From Thermomonospora echinospora (GTDB lineage Bacteria; Actinomycetota; Actinomycetes; Streptosporangiales; Streptosporangiaceae): a DNA stretch of 64,000 bases. Below, piece by piece: positions 44,618 to 53,600 of the stretch; position 1 is the stretch's first letter, and every line of letters starts with the position of its first letter. The DNA lies in NCBI RefSeq assembly GCF_900108175.1, contig NZ_FNVO01000017.1:1-64000 (forward strand), written 5' to 3'. A program made the translations under genes and the position numbers. Below the pieces are notes generated by a model. The model was not told the origin of the DNA, did not search any database, and saw nothing but the letters and a program-made list of their open reading frames with translations.

Positions 44618-45412
44618 TCAGTGGGCGGCGAAGCCGCCGTCGACGAACAGGGCGTGCCCGGTGACGGCGGCGGCGGCCGGTGAGGCCAGGAACACCGCCG
44701 CGCCGGCGAAGTCCTCGGGCAGCCCGTTGCGGCCGGTCAGGGTGCGGGCGGCCATCGCGGCGACGCGGGCGGGGTCGGCGGCGGCCTCGGCGGTCAGCGG
44801 GGTGAGGACGAAGCCGGGGACCAGGGTGTTGCAGCACACCCCGTGCGGCGACCATGCCTCGGCCTGGGAGCGGGTCAGGGCGGCCAGGCCGCCTTTGGAG
44901 GCGCCGTAGGCGCCGCTGTTGCCGAAGGCACGGAAGGCCTGCTGGGAGGCGACGTTGATGATGCGGCCCCAGCCGCGTTCGGCCATGCCGGGGCCGAACC
45001 TTTGCCCGAGCAGGAAGGGGGCGCGCAGGTTGAGGTCCATGGTGGCCTCCCACTGGGCGTCGTCGAGGTCGGGCAGCGGCGGGCGCAGGTTGATCCCGGC
45101 GCAGTTGACCAGGATGTCGGGTTCCCCGAACGGCGCGGCGGCCTGTTCGGCGGCCGCGCGTACCCGCGCGGCGGTGGACAGGTCGGCGGCGACGTGCTCG
45201 GCCTGACAGCCGTGGCCGCGCAGCGCGGCGACGGCGTCGGCGAGCCGCTGCGGGTCGCGGGCGATGATCACGACGCGGGCGCCGGCGCGGGCCAGGGCCT
45301 CGGCGACGGCCCGCCCGATGCCGGAGCTGCCGCCGGTCACCACGGCGACGCGGCCGTCGAGGGAGAACAGTTCGGCGAGGTAGGACGGTACCGATCCGGG
45401 TAGCGGGGTCAT
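44618..45412 (-). CDS. SDR family oxidoreductase (gluconate 5-dehydrogenase-like)
   Basis: 264-residue classical SDR. VAVVTGGSSGIGRAVAEALA is the cofactor motif, NCAGINLRPPLPDLD follows, INVASQQAFRAFGNSGAYGA and SKGG give Ser, Tyr and Lys, and FVDGGFAAH ends the protein. Relatives reduce keto sugars or act as 3-ketoacyl reductases. ATG 45410-45412 lacks a clear ribosome site, so a leaderless mRNA or a slightly later start is possible. It is divergent from the TIGR03086-like gene at 45443, only 30 bp away, so the promoters overlap. Confidence 0.9.
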   Translation of the reverse strand: MTPLPGSVPSYLAELFSLDGRVAVVTGGSSGIGRAVAEALARAGARVVIIARDPQRLADAVAALRGHGCQAEHVAADLSTAARVRAAAEQAAAPFGEPDILVNCAGINLRPPLPDLDDAQWEATMDLNLRAPFLLGQRFGPGMAERGWGRIINVASQQAFRAFGNSGAYGASKGGLAALTRSQAEAWSPHGVCCNTLVPGFVLTPLTAEAAADPARVAAMAARTLTGRNGLPEDFAGAAVFLASPAAAAVTGHALFVDGGFAAH

Positions 45413-45442
45413 GTCCGAGAGCTTAGGCGGGACGGGACTTCC

Positions 45443-46066
45443 ATGATCGGTGAAATGGGGGCCATGGCCCGCGCGGTGCGCAGGGACACGGTGCTGCACT
45501 CCTTCGAGCGGGTGCAGGGTGAGGTGGAGGCGCGGCTGGCGGCGGTGCCTCCACCGATGATGGGGCGGCCGACGCATCTGCCGGGCTGGGACGTGCGGCG
45601 GCTGGCGGCCCATCTGGTCTGGGTGGATCTGCGGTACGCGGCGATGGCCGACCACCGTGACCCGCCGCCGCGGGAGACCGAATCCGCCGGTGATGGCATC
45701 GGTGGGGACGCGGCGGCGTTGCGGCGGGCGGGGGAGCGGGCGCGGCTGGCGTTCGCCCGGCCGGGGATGCTGGAGGAGTGGTTCGCGGCGCCGTGGTGCG
45801 GGGAGCAGGGGGGATGTGAGCCGGGGTACGTGCTGGTGCAGCACGTGGTGATCGAGTTGCTGACGCACGGGTGGGATCTGGCGCGGGCGACCGGGCAGCC
45901 CACCGATCTGGCGCCGGAGCAGGCCAGGCAGGCGCTGGAGGTCGTGCACGCCTGGTACGGGGATCCGGTGGCGCGCGGCGGCGCGGGGTTCGCGCCGCCG
46001 CGGCCGGTGCCGGAGGGGGCCGGTCAGGCCGACCGGCTGGCGGCCTATCTGGGCCGTCAGATCTGA
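45443..46066 (+). CDS. TIGR03086/maleylpyruvate isomerase-family protein
   Basis: 207-residue member of the DinB-like mycothiol-dependent family. PTHLPGWDVRRLAAHLVWVD carries the conserved HLPGW... and H pattern of the metal-binding N-terminal bundle, and QHVVIELLTHGWDLARATGQ the second histidine region, where HGWDLARA is a family hallmark. The C-terminal GFAPPRPVP...DRLAAYLGR fits TIGR03086. Starts at 45443, 45455 or 45464 are possible. Such proteins catalyse mycothiol-dependent reactions, mostly unknown. It overlaps the convergent small membrane gene by 10 bp. Confidence 0.85.
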   Translation: MIGEMGAMARAVRRDTVLHSFERVQGEVEARLAAVPPPMMGRPTHLPGWDVRRLAAHLVWVDLRYAAMADHRDPPPRETESAGDGIGGDAAALRRAGERARLAFARPGMLEEWFAAPWCGEQGGCEPGYVLVQHVVIELLTHGWDLARATGQPTDLAPEQARQALEVVHAWYGDPVARGGAGFAPPRPVPEGAGQADRLAAYLGRQI

Positions 46067-46305
46067 CCGTCTGCGCCGTCCGTCCCCCGGTCCCCGCTCC
46101 GAAGGCCGCCGTCGTGGTCGTCGCCATGTTCGTCGTCGTGGTCGCCGTGGTCGCCGTGGTCGTCGTGGCGGCGGTCGCGCCAGATGACCACGGCGATGAC
46201 GGCCACGACGACGAAGGTCGGCACGAAGAAGGGGACGGCGCTGATCAGCGGATGGGCGGCCAGCACACCGCCGTTCATGTCACCGGTCACGTCACCAGTC
46301 ACCAT
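46057..46305 (-). CDS. Small membrane protein with His/Asp-rich metal-binding tail
   Basis: 82-residue protein. One transmembrane helix (AVPFFVPTFVVVAVIAVVIW) is followed by a cytosolic or periplasmic tail with HDDHGDHGDHDDEHGDDHDG, a clear divalent-metal or copper-binding pattern. The ATG at 46303-46305 follows GAGGTGA, and the gene starts 29 bp after the stop of the large membrane protein gene, so the two are probably co-transcribed. Its 3' end overlaps the convergent TIGR03086 gene by 10 bp. No family name can be given; the nearest analogy is small copper-locus accessory proteins. Confidence 0.65.
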   Translation of the reverse strand: MVTGDVTGDMNGGVLAAHPLISAVPFFVPTFVVVAVIAVVIWRDRRHDDHGDHGDHDDEHGDDHDGGLRSGDRGTDGADGQI

Positions 46306-46334
46306 GTCGATCACCTCGCCGGCCCTGCCGCTGC

Positions 46335-48221
46335 TCACGTGGCCGCCTGCTGTTGGCGCCGGGCGCTGGGCCGCGGCGTCGCGGCGGGTGCGGAGGCGGG
46401 GGAGGTGGGGCTGCGGCGGGACACGCGGGACACGCCCCAGCCCAGGGAGATCATCAGGGCGAGGGTGCAGGCCAGTACGACCGAGGAGGCGGCCAGCCAC
46501 ACCCAGCCGGGTACGTCGTCGTTGAGTTCGCGCTGCAGGATGCCGCGTTCGGACTGCAGGGGCCGGGTGAGGTGTTCGGGGGCGGGGACGGCGTGGGCGC
46601 CGATGGCGGGGTCGGCGGGCAGGTAGAGGGGGACGGCGGCCAGCGCGCGGCCGTCGTGCAGGCGGATCATGGTCTTCCACTGGCCGTGCAGGGGCATGGG
46701 CGCGGTGGTGCGGTAGGTGCCCGGTCCGGTGCGTTCGAGCCGGTGGACGTGCAGGTCGCCGCCCTGCCAGCCGGTGATGGTCAGCCAGGCTGGTTCGTCG
46801 GCGGCGTCGGCGGGGGTCATGGTGATGCGGGCGTGGGCGGTGCGGCCGGGCCCGGTGGTGGCGTCGGTCAGGGCGACGGTGGCCTGGACGCCCGTGGGCA
46901 CGGTGATGATCAGGCCGTTGGCGACGGCGGCGGCGACCGCGACCAGGGCGGCGGCGAACAGGGTGCGGGCGACGGCGGGGCGGGGCAGGCGACCTTGTAG
47001 GCCCTGGGCCAGCAGGGCTCCGGCCAGTCCGCCGGCGACACCGCCGGTGACGGCCATGAGGGTGCCCTCGACCGCGATGTCGCCGGTCCACGGGACGCGG
47101 TAGGCGAACTGCGTCCAGGCGTATTCGGCGGCGAACCCGGCGGTGCCGATCAGCAGCCCGCCGACGGCGCCCAGCAGTAGGGGGCGGCGGGCCAGGGCGA
47201 GCGCGGCCAGTTCCACGCAGATCGCCTCGGCCAGGTAGAGGGGGACGGCGGCCCACAGTTCACCGATGACGGGCCCGACCAGCACGGCCACGCCCCCGCG
47301 AACGATCATGTAGAACAGCACCGCGCCGACCGCGGCCAGCCGGCCCGCCCACAGCCGGACGGCGACCAGCGCGCACCCGGCGGCCAGGGCGATGAGCAGC
47401 GGCTGGTGCACCAGGCGGAACTGGGAGACGCCGAAGTCGTACTCGGCCTGGAAGACCGACAGGCCGATGAGCAGCCCGCCGCCGGTCATGACGCGCCGCA
47501 CGTACCGCACGGCCGGTGTTGCCTGCGGGCCGCCGCCGGCGTCGGCGGCCAGCCGTCCCTCGCGTTCGAGGACCATCATGGCTACCAGTGATAGGCCGGC
47601 GCCGCCGATGAGCATCAGGTGGGTGGGCCCCCACAGGGTGACGTCCTGGCCGAAGATGCGGTGCCATACGTCGTCGAGGGGGAAGCCCAGCAGCGCGTAG
47701 AAGCCGGCCCCGGCCAGCAGCACGCCGCCGGTGGGGGCGTACCAGTGGCGGGTGATGCGGATCGCCGCGGGGCCGGGCCGTTCTCCCTTGGGCAGCACCA
47801 TCGCCAGCACCCCGGCGGTGAAGATGCCGAACAGGCCGATGAGGATGGGGTAGTGGGCGAGGTTGGCCAGCGGCCCCTCGTCACGGCCCTGGGTGATGTG
47901 CAGGGAGATGTCCCAGTACATGCCCAGCAGGGCGGTCAGCAGCGACCAGAACGCCACCAGCGTCGGCAGCGCCGCCCAGCCGGGCATGCCCCGGGCAGGG
48001 CCGCGTTCGGCGGCCCGGGCCAGGGACGCCAGCGCGCCGATGCGCCCGGTGCGGTGCCCGAAGCCCAGCACCAGCAGCGCCGCGGTCAGGGCGGCGGCGC
48101 CGCCGGTGGCGATGGCGATCTGGTCGAGCGCGGCCCCGCCCGCGGGCTTTTCGGGCTGGGCGAGTTGGGCGAGCAGGTGCTGCGCCTGGTGCGCCCGGGG
48201 TGCGGTCCATGCGTCCCACAC
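46335..48221 (-). CDS. Multi-pass membrane protein with YtkA-like domain
   Basis: 628-residue integral membrane protein. The first about 440 residues hold roughly 11-12 helices with intramembrane His, Trp and Met (MYWDISLHITQGRDEGPLAN, LWGPTHLMLIGGAG, FRLVHQPLL). Residues about 460-560 form an extracytoplasmic beta domain of YtkA type (GTYRTTAPMPLHGQWKTMIR), and a last helix precedes a Pro/Ser tail. Start GTG 48219-48221 was chosen because AAGGGAGA precedes it by 7 nt; an upstream frame lacks this. YtkA-like domains are linked to copper and cytochrome-oxidase assembly. It is divergent from a cupredoxin-like lipoprotein gene. Confidence 0.75.
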   Translation of the reverse strand: MWDAWTAPRAHQAQHLLAQLAQPEKPAGGAALDQIAIATGGAAALTAALLVLGFGHRTGRIGALASLARAAERGPARGMPGWAALPTLVAFWSLLTALLGMYWDISLHITQGRDEGPLANLAHYPILIGLFGIFTAGVLAMVLPKGERPGPAAIRITRHWYAPTGGVLLAGAGFYALLGFPLDDVWHRIFGQDVTLWGPTHLMLIGGAGLSLVAMMVLEREGRLAADAGGGPQATPAVRYVRRVMTGGGLLIGLSVFQAEYDFGVSQFRLVHQPLLIALAAGCALVAVRLWAGRLAAVGAVLFYMIVRGGVAVLVGPVIGELWAAVPLYLAEAICVELAALALARRPLLLGAVGGLLIGTAGFAAEYAWTQFAYRVPWTGDIAVEGTLMAVTGGVAGGLAGALLAQGLQGRLPRPAVARTLFAAALVAVAAAVANGLIITVPTGVQATVALTDATTGPGRTAHARITMTPADAADEPAWLTITGWQGGDLHVHRLERTGPGTYRTTAPMPLHGQWKTMIRLHDGRALAAVPLYLPADPAIGAHAVPAPEHLTRPLQSERGILQRELNDDVPGWVWLAASSVVLACTLALMISLGWGVSRVSRRSPTSPASAPAATPRPSARRQQQAAT

Positions 48222-48377
48222 GGCGTGTCTCCCTTGTGCCAACCTGTGGCCGACCTGGTGCCGGCCCGCTGCCGGCCTCGTGCCGGCCGGGTGTGTACCC
48301 CGCAACGGAGTATGTCATTCTTCAATGTGTCATCGTCCAGTGTCACGTTGTGTGGTGTCAGGCACGAAGGGAACCGG

Positions 48378-48812
48378 ATGCGCGCACACTCCACCGCCCT
48401 GCCCGCGGCCGTCTTGACGGTGCTGGCGGCCCTGACCTCCGGATGCGGCGAGCCGGCGACCGACGGGCCCACCGCCTCCACCGCCCCCACGAGCCCGGCG
48501 AACCCGGCCGGCTCGGCGGGTCCGGCAGGCTCGGTGACGGCCGCCGGACAGGTCGTCCCGGTCACCGTGACCGTCACCAAGGGCCGGGCCACCGGCACCG
48601 GCGGTCGGGTGAAGGTGCCGCGCGGCGCCCGCGTGCGCATCACCGTCACCAGCGACGCCGCCGACGAGTTCCACCTGCACGGCTATGACCGGTCGCTGCG
48701 GCTGGAGCCGGGCAGGCCCGGCGTCGTGGAGCTGACCGCCGACGTGCCAGGGGTGTTCGAGGTCGAGCTGCACGAGGCCGGCACCCGCCTGTTCGAGCTG
48801 CAGGTCGGCTGA
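48378..48812 (+). CDS. Cupredoxin-like lipoprotein
   Basis: 144-residue exported lipoprotein. The signal peptide ends in the lipobox LTSGC (Cys23), followed by a Thr/Ser/Pro/Ala linker. The C-terminal about 85 residues form a cupredoxin-like beta sandwich: VKVPRGARVRITVTSDAADE, FHLHGYDRSLRLEPGRPGVV, and GVFEVELHEAGTRLFELQVG. The His pair in FHLHGYD and the His in ELHEAG could bind copper, but the usual Cys and Met ligands of blue copper proteins are missing. ATG 48378. It is divergent from the large membrane protein and 7 bp upstream of another membrane gene. Confidence 0.85.
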   Translation: MRAHSTALPAAVLTVLAALTSGCGEPATDGPTASTAPTSPANPAGSAGPAGSVTAAGQVVPVTVTVTKGRATGTGGRVKVPRGARVRITVTSDAADEFHLHGYDRSLRLEPGRPGVVELTADVPGVFEVELHEAGTRLFELQVG

Positions 48813-48819
48813 GGCGCGC

Positions 48820-50334
48820 ATGGACACGCTGCTGGCGCACGGCCTGGGCGGCCGCTCGGATCTGCCGCTGAACGGGACCGCCGCGATCGTGGGCGGCGGC
48901 GTGGCGGTGCTGGCCTCGTTCCTGGCGCTGACGGTGGCCTGGCGGCGGCCGCGGCTGCGTCCCGACGGCGGCCGCCTCCTGCCCGCCGCCCTGGCCGGGG
49001 CCCTGGGTTCGCCGGCGCTGACGGTGGCGGGACGCGCGGCGGCGCTGGCGGCGGCGGCCGGCGTGGTCGCCGTGGCGCTGGCCGGGCCGCCCGGTGAGGA
49101 CGAGAACCTGGCGCCGTGGGCGCTGTACGTGACGTTCTGGGTGGGCCTGGTGCCGGTCAGCGTGCTGGCCGGGCCGGTGTGGCGGCGCGTCAACCCGCTG
49201 CGCACCCTGCACGCCGCGCTGTGCCGCCTGCTGCGCACCGACCCGGCGGGCCGCCGCCCGCCCGTGCGGGCCGGGTACTGGCCGGCCGCCGCCTGGCTGA
49301 CCGGGTTCGTATGGCTGGAATTGGTGGCGCCCCACCGCGCCAACCCCCGCCTGGTCGGCGCCCTGATCTGCGGTTATGCCGCCATCAACGTGGCGGCGGC
49401 CCTGCGGTACGGAAGCGGGTGGTTCGCGCGCGGCGACGGTTTCGAGGTGTACTCCACGCTGCTGGCCCGCCTGTGCCCGCTCGGCCGCCGCCCGGACGGG
49501 CGGCTGGTGGTGCGCACTCCGCTGGCGGGCCTGGCGGGCGTACGGCCCGAGCCGGGGCTGACCGCGGTCGCCTGCGTGCTCATCGGGTCGACCGCCTTCG
49601 ACGGGATCACCCGCACCACCTACTGGCGCGACACGGTGGACCCCTCCAGCGTGGTGGCCGGGACAGTAGGGCTGGCCACCGCGATCGCCGTCGTGGCCGT
49701 CGTGTACCTGGCCGCGATGTGGGCCTGCGCCGCCCTGACCGCGTCGCCCGCCGTCGCGTCCGCCGTACCGGCCGGACGGGAGGGCGCCGTACCGGCCGAT
49801 ACGCCGGCCGCCGCAGCGGCCCTTGCGCCGGTCGGCCCGGCAGGGGAGACCGGCGCCTCGTCCGGCACACCGGCCAGGCGGGCCGCCGGCAGGCCGGACG
49901 CCGGCGCACCAGAGAGTGCCTCAGCGGGCGTGCCGGAGAGCGTGTCGAGTAGGCGCCGGGCCGCGGCGCTGGCGGGCCGGTTTGCGCCGACGCTGCTGCC
50001 GATCGCGCTCGGCTACACCGTCGCGCACTACTTCTCGTTCCTGCTGCTGGAGGGCCAGATGACGGTGATCTTGGCCAGTGACCCGTTCGGCGCCGGGTGG
50101 GACCTGCTGGGCACGGCCGGACACCGCATCGACTACGACCTGGCCGGCCCGGCGCTGGTCGCCCAGGTCCAGGTGAACGCGATCGTGCTCGGGCACATCG
50201 CCGCGACCATCGCCTCCCACGACCTGGCGCTGCGCGTGTGCCCGCCGGGCCGCGCGGTGCGCGGGCAACTGCCGGTGGCGGTGGTCATGGTGGCGCTGAC
50301 CTGCGCCGGCCTGTTCGCCCTGCTGAGCGGCTGA
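48820..50334 (+). CDS. Multi-pass membrane protein of the cupredoxin locus
   Basis: 504-residue membrane protein with about nine helices (IVGGGVAVLASFLALTVAW at the start, ALAAAAGVVAVALA, FALLSG at the end). A variable Ala/Gly/Ser-rich region (about 310-370) separates two membrane halves. Short motifs include WALYVTFWVGLVPVSVLAG, FDGITRTTYW, and YTVAHYFSFLLLEGQ, where the second half has a His and a Tyr in the membrane. ATG 48820 is 7 bp after the lipoprotein stop and is coupled to it. No family name is certain; it likely works with the lipoprotein in metal or redox handling. Confidence 0.8.
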   Translation: MDTLLAHGLGGRSDLPLNGTAAIVGGGVAVLASFLALTVAWRRPRLRPDGGRLLPAALAGALGSPALTVAGRAAALAAAAGVVAVALAGPPGEDENLAPWALYVTFWVGLVPVSVLAGPVWRRVNPLRTLHAALCRLLRTDPAGRRPPVRAGYWPAAAWLTGFVWLELVAPHRANPRLVGALICGYAAINVAAALRYGSGWFARGDGFEVYSTLLARLCPLGRRPDGRLVVRTPLAGLAGVRPEPGLTAVACVLIGSTAFDGITRTTYWRDTVDPSSVVAGTVGLATAIAVVAVVYLAAMWACAALTASPAVASAVPAGREGAVPADTPAAAAALAPVGPAGETGASSGTPARRAAGRPDAGAPESASAGVPESVSSRRRAAALAGRFAPTLLPIALGYTVAHYFSFLLLEGQMTVILASDPFGAGWDLLGTAGHRIDYDLAGPALVAQVQVNAIVLGHIAATIASHDLALRVCPPGRAVRGQLPVAVVMVALTCAGLFALLSG

Positions 50335-50357
50335 GACCGCATCCGGCACCCCCCACC

Positions 50358-50394
50358 GTCAAGAAGACTTGACGTCAAGGTGCCCTGACGTCAG
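50358..50394. promoter_or_regulatory. Tandem TGACGTCA palindromes upstream of HTH gene
   Basis: CTTGACGTCAAG (50368-50379) and CTGACGTCAG (50385-50394) are perfect palindromes with centres 16 bp apart; an additional GTCAAG half site precedes (50358-50363), giving GTCAAG-AAGA-CTTGAC. They end 10 bp before the ATG of the HTH gene, which suggests autoregulation and possibly leaderless or very short-leader transcription. Confidence 0.7.
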
Positions 50395-50404
50395 AGTGGG
50401 CTGC

Positions 50405-50809
50405 ATGCACACACCCGACACGCTCGAGAAGCTGCACACCCTGCGCACCGCCGTCGCCCGCCACGACGAGCTGGCCACCCGCCACGCCCTGGCCTGCGAC
50501 GAGCCGGACGCCCCGGCGGCGCTGACCCGCCAGCAGGCCCTGGAACTGCTGGCGCTGGGGGAGGTCATCGCCCGCAAGGCCGCCTACGGCAGGCAACTGG
50601 TGGTGCGCTCGGCCCGCGCCGCCGGGGCCTCCTGGTCACAGATCGGCGCCGCACTGGGCTCCAGCAAGCAGGCGGCCTGGGAGGCCCACCACCGCTGGAT
50701 CGACGAGCAGGCCCGCCGCGACCTGGGCGACGCCCACCTGGGCCTGACCCCCGAGGAGGAGGCCGCCGCCCGCGCCCTGGCCGGCCCGCCCGACCCCGCC
50801 GGGGACTGA
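50405..50809 (+). CDS. Small HTH protein, sigma-70 region 4-like
   Basis: 134-residue protein. The first half is helical (TLRTAVARHDELATRHALAC). Residues about 75-100 read AAGASWSQIGAALGSSKQAA followed by WEAHHRWIDEQ, a clear helix-turn-helix of the type seen in small actinobacterial regulators related to sigma region 4. The C-terminus ends in acidic ELTPEEEAAARALAG-like helices. ATG 50405 was chosen by position. The tandem palindromes upstream probably are its own operator. The target beyond itself is not obvious; the SRPBCC gene 134 bp downstream is in the same direction. Confidence 0.75.
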   Translation: MHTPDTLEKLHTLRTAVARHDELATRHALACDEPDAPAALTRQQALELLALGEVIARKAAYGRQLVVRSARAAGASWSQIGAALGSSKQAAWEAHHRWIDEQARRDLGDAHLGLTPEEEAAARALAGPPDPAGD

Positions 50810-50943
50810 ACGGCGCAGGGCCCGGCGCATCCGCGCACGCACCCGAACGCCCGGGCGCGGCACCCGGCACACTGCGCGCCGGGTGTTTAGCCGCGCTTTG
50901 CCCGGGGAGGGTCGTCGGCCCCGATGGAAAGGAGAGAAATCCC

Positions 50944-51408
50944 ATGAGCACCATCGAGCAGTCGATCGACGTCGAGGTCCCCGTCCGCACCGCCTACGAC
51001 CAGTGGACGCAGTTCGAGGAGTTCCCCCGCTTCATGGAGGGCGTGGAACGCATCGACCAGGTCAGCGACACCCGCACCCACTGGCATACCAAGATCGGCG
51101 GCGTCACCCGCGAGTTCGACGCCGAGATCACCGAGCAGCGCCCGGACGAGCGGGTCGCCTGGACGTCCCTGGAACAGCCCCGTCAGGCCGGTGTGGTGAC
51201 CTTCCACCGGCTGGCCCCCGGCCGTACCCGGGTCATGCTCCAGATGGAGTTCGCCCCCGAGGGCATGGCCGAGAAGGCCGCCGACGCCCTCAACATCGTC
51301 GAGCGCCGCGTCAAGGGCGACCTGCGCAACTTCAAGAAGTTCATCGAGGCGCGCGGCACTGAGACCGGCGCCTGGCGCGGTGAGGTCGGCCAGAACCCGA
51401 CCATCTGA
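50944..51408 (+). CDS. SRPBCC (polyketide cyclase/START-like) protein
   Basis: 154-residue single-domain helix-grip protein. IEQSIDVEVPVRTAYDQWTQ, then FEEFPRFMEGVERIDQVSDT, is the standard start of the family, and the second half reads RTRVMLQMEFAPEGMAEKAA and LRNFKKFIEARG. ATG 50944 follows AAAGGAGAG. Members bind lipids, polyketide intermediates or quinones (COQ10-like). No polyketide synthase is adjacent; in actinomycetes such genes are often stress induced. It ends 6 bp before the stop of the convergent LysR gene. Confidence 0.9.
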   Translation: MSTIEQSIDVEVPVRTAYDQWTQFEEFPRFMEGVERIDQVSDTRTHWHTKIGGVTREFDAEITEQRPDERVAWTSLEQPRQAGVVTFHRLAPGRTRVMLQMEFAPEGMAEKAADALNIVERRVKGDLRNFKKFIEARGTETGAWRGEVGQNPTI

Positions 51409-51414
51409 CCCCGT

Positions 51415-52398
51415 TCACGCGCCGGCCGCCGCCGCGGGACCCACGTCCAGGGCCCGCGGGGCGGCCGGGCCCGTTCCCCCCGCCACCTGCTGCGCCACAT
51501 CCGGCAGGGCCGCCGCGGCCGCCACCAGCTCATCCAGCAGCGCGGCCACCGCCGGCGGACGCGGCCCGTCCGGCACCAGCGCGGTGATGTGCCGCCGCCC
51601 CAGCTCCGCCGCCGCCAGCACCGCCACCCCCGGCTCACGGTGCAGCGTGAACGCCAGCGCCGGCAGCGCCGTCACCGCCAGCCCCCGCCCCACCAGCCGC
51701 TGCACCGCGATGTGGTCGTCGGTGGCGAACGCGATCTTCGGTTCGAACCCCGCCGCCCGGCACGCGCGCACCAGATGCCCTCGGCACCGCTGGCACCCCG
51801 ACGCCCACGTCTGCCCGGCCAGGTCCGCCAGCCGTACCCCGGCGGCACCGCTGGGGCGGTGACCGGCGGGCACGGCCAGCCGCACCGGGTCGGTCAGCAA
51901 CGGCACCCGGCGCAGCCCGGCCGCACCGCCCTCACCCTCGCCCTCGGTGTAGGAGAACACCACCGCCAGATCCACCTCACCGGCCCGCAGCGCCGCCAGC
52001 GCACCGGGCGGCTCCTCCTCCCGCAGCGACACCGTCACCTGCGGGGCGCGGGCCCGCAACGCCACCAGCGCGTCCGGCAGCAGCCCCGCAGCCGCCGTCG
52101 GGAACACCGCCACCCGCACCCGGCCCGCCCGCAGCCCCGCAATCGCCGCGATCTGCTCCTCGGCGTCGGCCAGCCGCGCCAGTACCGCCTCCACGTGCTC
52201 GACCAGGACCCGGCCCGCCTCGGTCAGCCGCACCCCCCGCCCGTGCCGGACCACCAGCGGCGTGCCGACCTCGCCCTCCAGCCGCGCGATGTGATGCGAC
52301 ACCGCCGGCTGCGTGTACGACAACGCCTGCGCCGCGGCGGTCATCGACCCCAGCCGCGCCACCTCCCGCAGAATCCGGGCCCGATGCAGATCCAACAC
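51415..52398 (-). CDS. LysR family transcriptional regulator
   Basis: 327-residue regulator. The N-terminal winged helix is [20 protein letters not shown] with [20 protein letters not shown]. The effector domain follows (about 90-300), for example [20 protein letters not shown], ending in an Ala/Pro-rich tail. It is divergent from a class V aminotransferase gene with 84 bp between them containing ATCA-N7-TGAT, a good LysR box. It likely activates that gene when its ligand, probably the enzyme's substrate, is bound. Confidence 0.93.
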   Translation of the reverse strand: MLDLHRARILREVARLGSMTAAAQALSYTQPAVSHHIARLEGEVGTPLVVRHGRGVRLTEAGRVLVEHVEAVLARLADAEEQIAAIAGLRAGRVRVAVFPTAAAGLLPDALVALRARAPQVTVSLREEEPPGALAALRAGEVDLAVVFSYTEGEGEGGAAGLRRVPLLTDPVRLAVPAGHRPSGAAGVRLADLAGQTWASGCQRCRGHLVRACRAAGFEPKIAFATDDHIAVQRLVGRGLAVTALPALAFTLHREPGVAVLAAAELGRRHITALVPDGPRPPAVAALLDELVAAAAALPDVAQQVAGGTGPAAPRALDVGPAAAAGA

Positions 52399-52409
52399 CC
52401 CGTCAAGAT

Positions 52410-52424
52410 ATCAACGCCGCTGAT
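52410..52424. promoter_or_regulatory. LysR-type operator
   Basis: ATCA, seven bases, TGAT: a symmetric site containing T-N11-A, the LysR consensus. It lies 11 bp from the LysR start codon in the divergent region and about 60 bp before the aminotransferase ATG. Confidence 0.6.
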
Positions 52425-52482
52425 GCCACACCCAGAAAATAAGACTTTGCCTAATACCTGCAGGCGGGACCATGATCGGACC

Positions 52483-53553
52483 ATGCCCGCAATCTCCCTG
52501 GCCGCCGCGCAGGCCGAGTTCACCGCCGACGTCGCCTACCTCAACACCGCCACCTACGGACTGCCCCCACGCCGCGCCCACGCCGCGGTGCTGGCCGCCG
52601 AACACGACCGCGCCGCCGGCCGCATGACGGCCGCCGCCGCCGACCAGGACGTGGCCCGCTCCCGCGCCGCCTTCGCCCGCCTCCTCGACCTGACCCCCGA
52701 CCGGATCGCGGTCGGCGCCCAGGCCTCCTACTTCGTCGGCCTGGCCGCCGCCTCCCTGCCCGACGGCGCCACCGTCCTGGTCGCCGACGGCGACTTCACC
52801 TCGGTGCTGTTCCCCTTCCTGGCCCGCCCCGCCCTGACCGTCCGCTCCGTCCCCCTGCAGCACATCGCCGACGCCGTCGACCCCACCGTGGACCTGGTCG
52901 CGGTCTCGGCCGTGCAGTCCGGCGACGGCCGCATCGCCCCCATGGACGACCTCATCACCGCCGCCCACGCCTGCGGCGCCCGCGTCCTGCTGGACATCAC
53001 CCAGGCCGCCGGTTGGCTCCCACTGCCCGCCGACCGCGCCGACCTGCTGGTCTGCTCCGGCTACAAATGGCTGCTGGGCCCGCGCGGCACCTGCTTCCTG
53101 GCCGGCACCCCCGAGGCCCTGGCCACCCTGCCTCCCGTCGGCGCCGGCTGGTACGCCGGCGCCGACGTGTGGAACTCCCTGTACGGCACCCCCCTGCGCC
53201 TGGCCGACGACGCCCGCCGCCTGGACCTGTCCCCGGCCTGGCAGTGCTGGACCGGGCAGGCCCCCGCCCTGGAACTGCTCGCCGACGTCGGCGTCGAGGC
53301 CATCCACCACCACAACCTGGCCATGGCCAACCGGTTCCGCGCCGGCCTCGGCCTGCCCCCCGGCACCTCGGCCATCGTGTCCCTGCCGGTGCCCGACGGC
53401 ACCGCCGAAGCCCTCGCCGAACGCGGCGTCGTCGCCGCCGTGCGCGCCGGCCGGCTGCGCTGCTCCTTCCACCTGTCGACCACCCCCGAGGACGTCGACC
53501 GCGCCCTGGACGTCCTCACCGGGCACCTGTCCAGGTCACCGGCCGCCCTGTGA
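52483..53553 (+). CDS. Class V aminotransferase/cysteine desulfurase-fold enzyme
   Basis: 356-residue PLP enzyme. N-terminus [20 protein letters not shown] is the class V start. [18 protein letters not shown] supplies the PLP Asp and Gln, and [17 protein letters not shown] the Schiff-base lysine. The C-terminal domain reads [20 protein letters not shown]. Substrates in this subgroup include amino acids used as sulphur or amino donors; the EgtE/isopenicillin epimerase-like subgroup is closest. ATG 52483. Divergent LysR regulates it. The HAD gene follows after 47 bp. Confidence 0.9.
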   Translation: MPAISLAAAQAEFTADVAYLNTATYGLPPRRAHAAVLAAEHDRAAGRMTAAAADQDVARSRAAFARLLDLTPDRIAVGAQASYFVGLAAASLPDGATVLVADGDFTSVLFPFLARPALTVRSVPLQHIADAVDPTVDLVAVSAVQSGDGRIAPMDDLITAAHACGARVLLDITQAAGWLPLPADRADLLVCSGYKWLLGPRGTCFLAGTPEALATLPPVGAGWYAGADVWNSLYGTPLRLADDARRLDLSPAWQCWTGQAPALELLADVGVEAIHHHNLAMANRFRAGLGLPPGTSAIVSLPVPDGTAEALAERGVVAAVRAGRLRCSFHLSTTPEDVDRALDVLTGHLSRSPAAL

Positions 53554-53600
53554 CCGGCCGACACGACCACCAAGAGATCATCACCTGCGACAATGGCCCC

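Noticed and set aside
47619-48377. Long open frame in front of the cupredoxin lipoprotein
   Set aside because: It is antisense to the large membrane protein; the lipoprotein starts at ATG 48378 with its own signal peptide.
51738-51752. GGTTCGAACCCC resembling a tRNA T-arm
   Set aside because: It lies inside the LysR coding sequence, and no acceptor, D or anticodon arms surround it.
51589-52482. Upstream extension of the class V aminotransferase
   Set aside because: The extension is antisense to the LysR gene and has no similarity; ATG 52483 is the conserved start.
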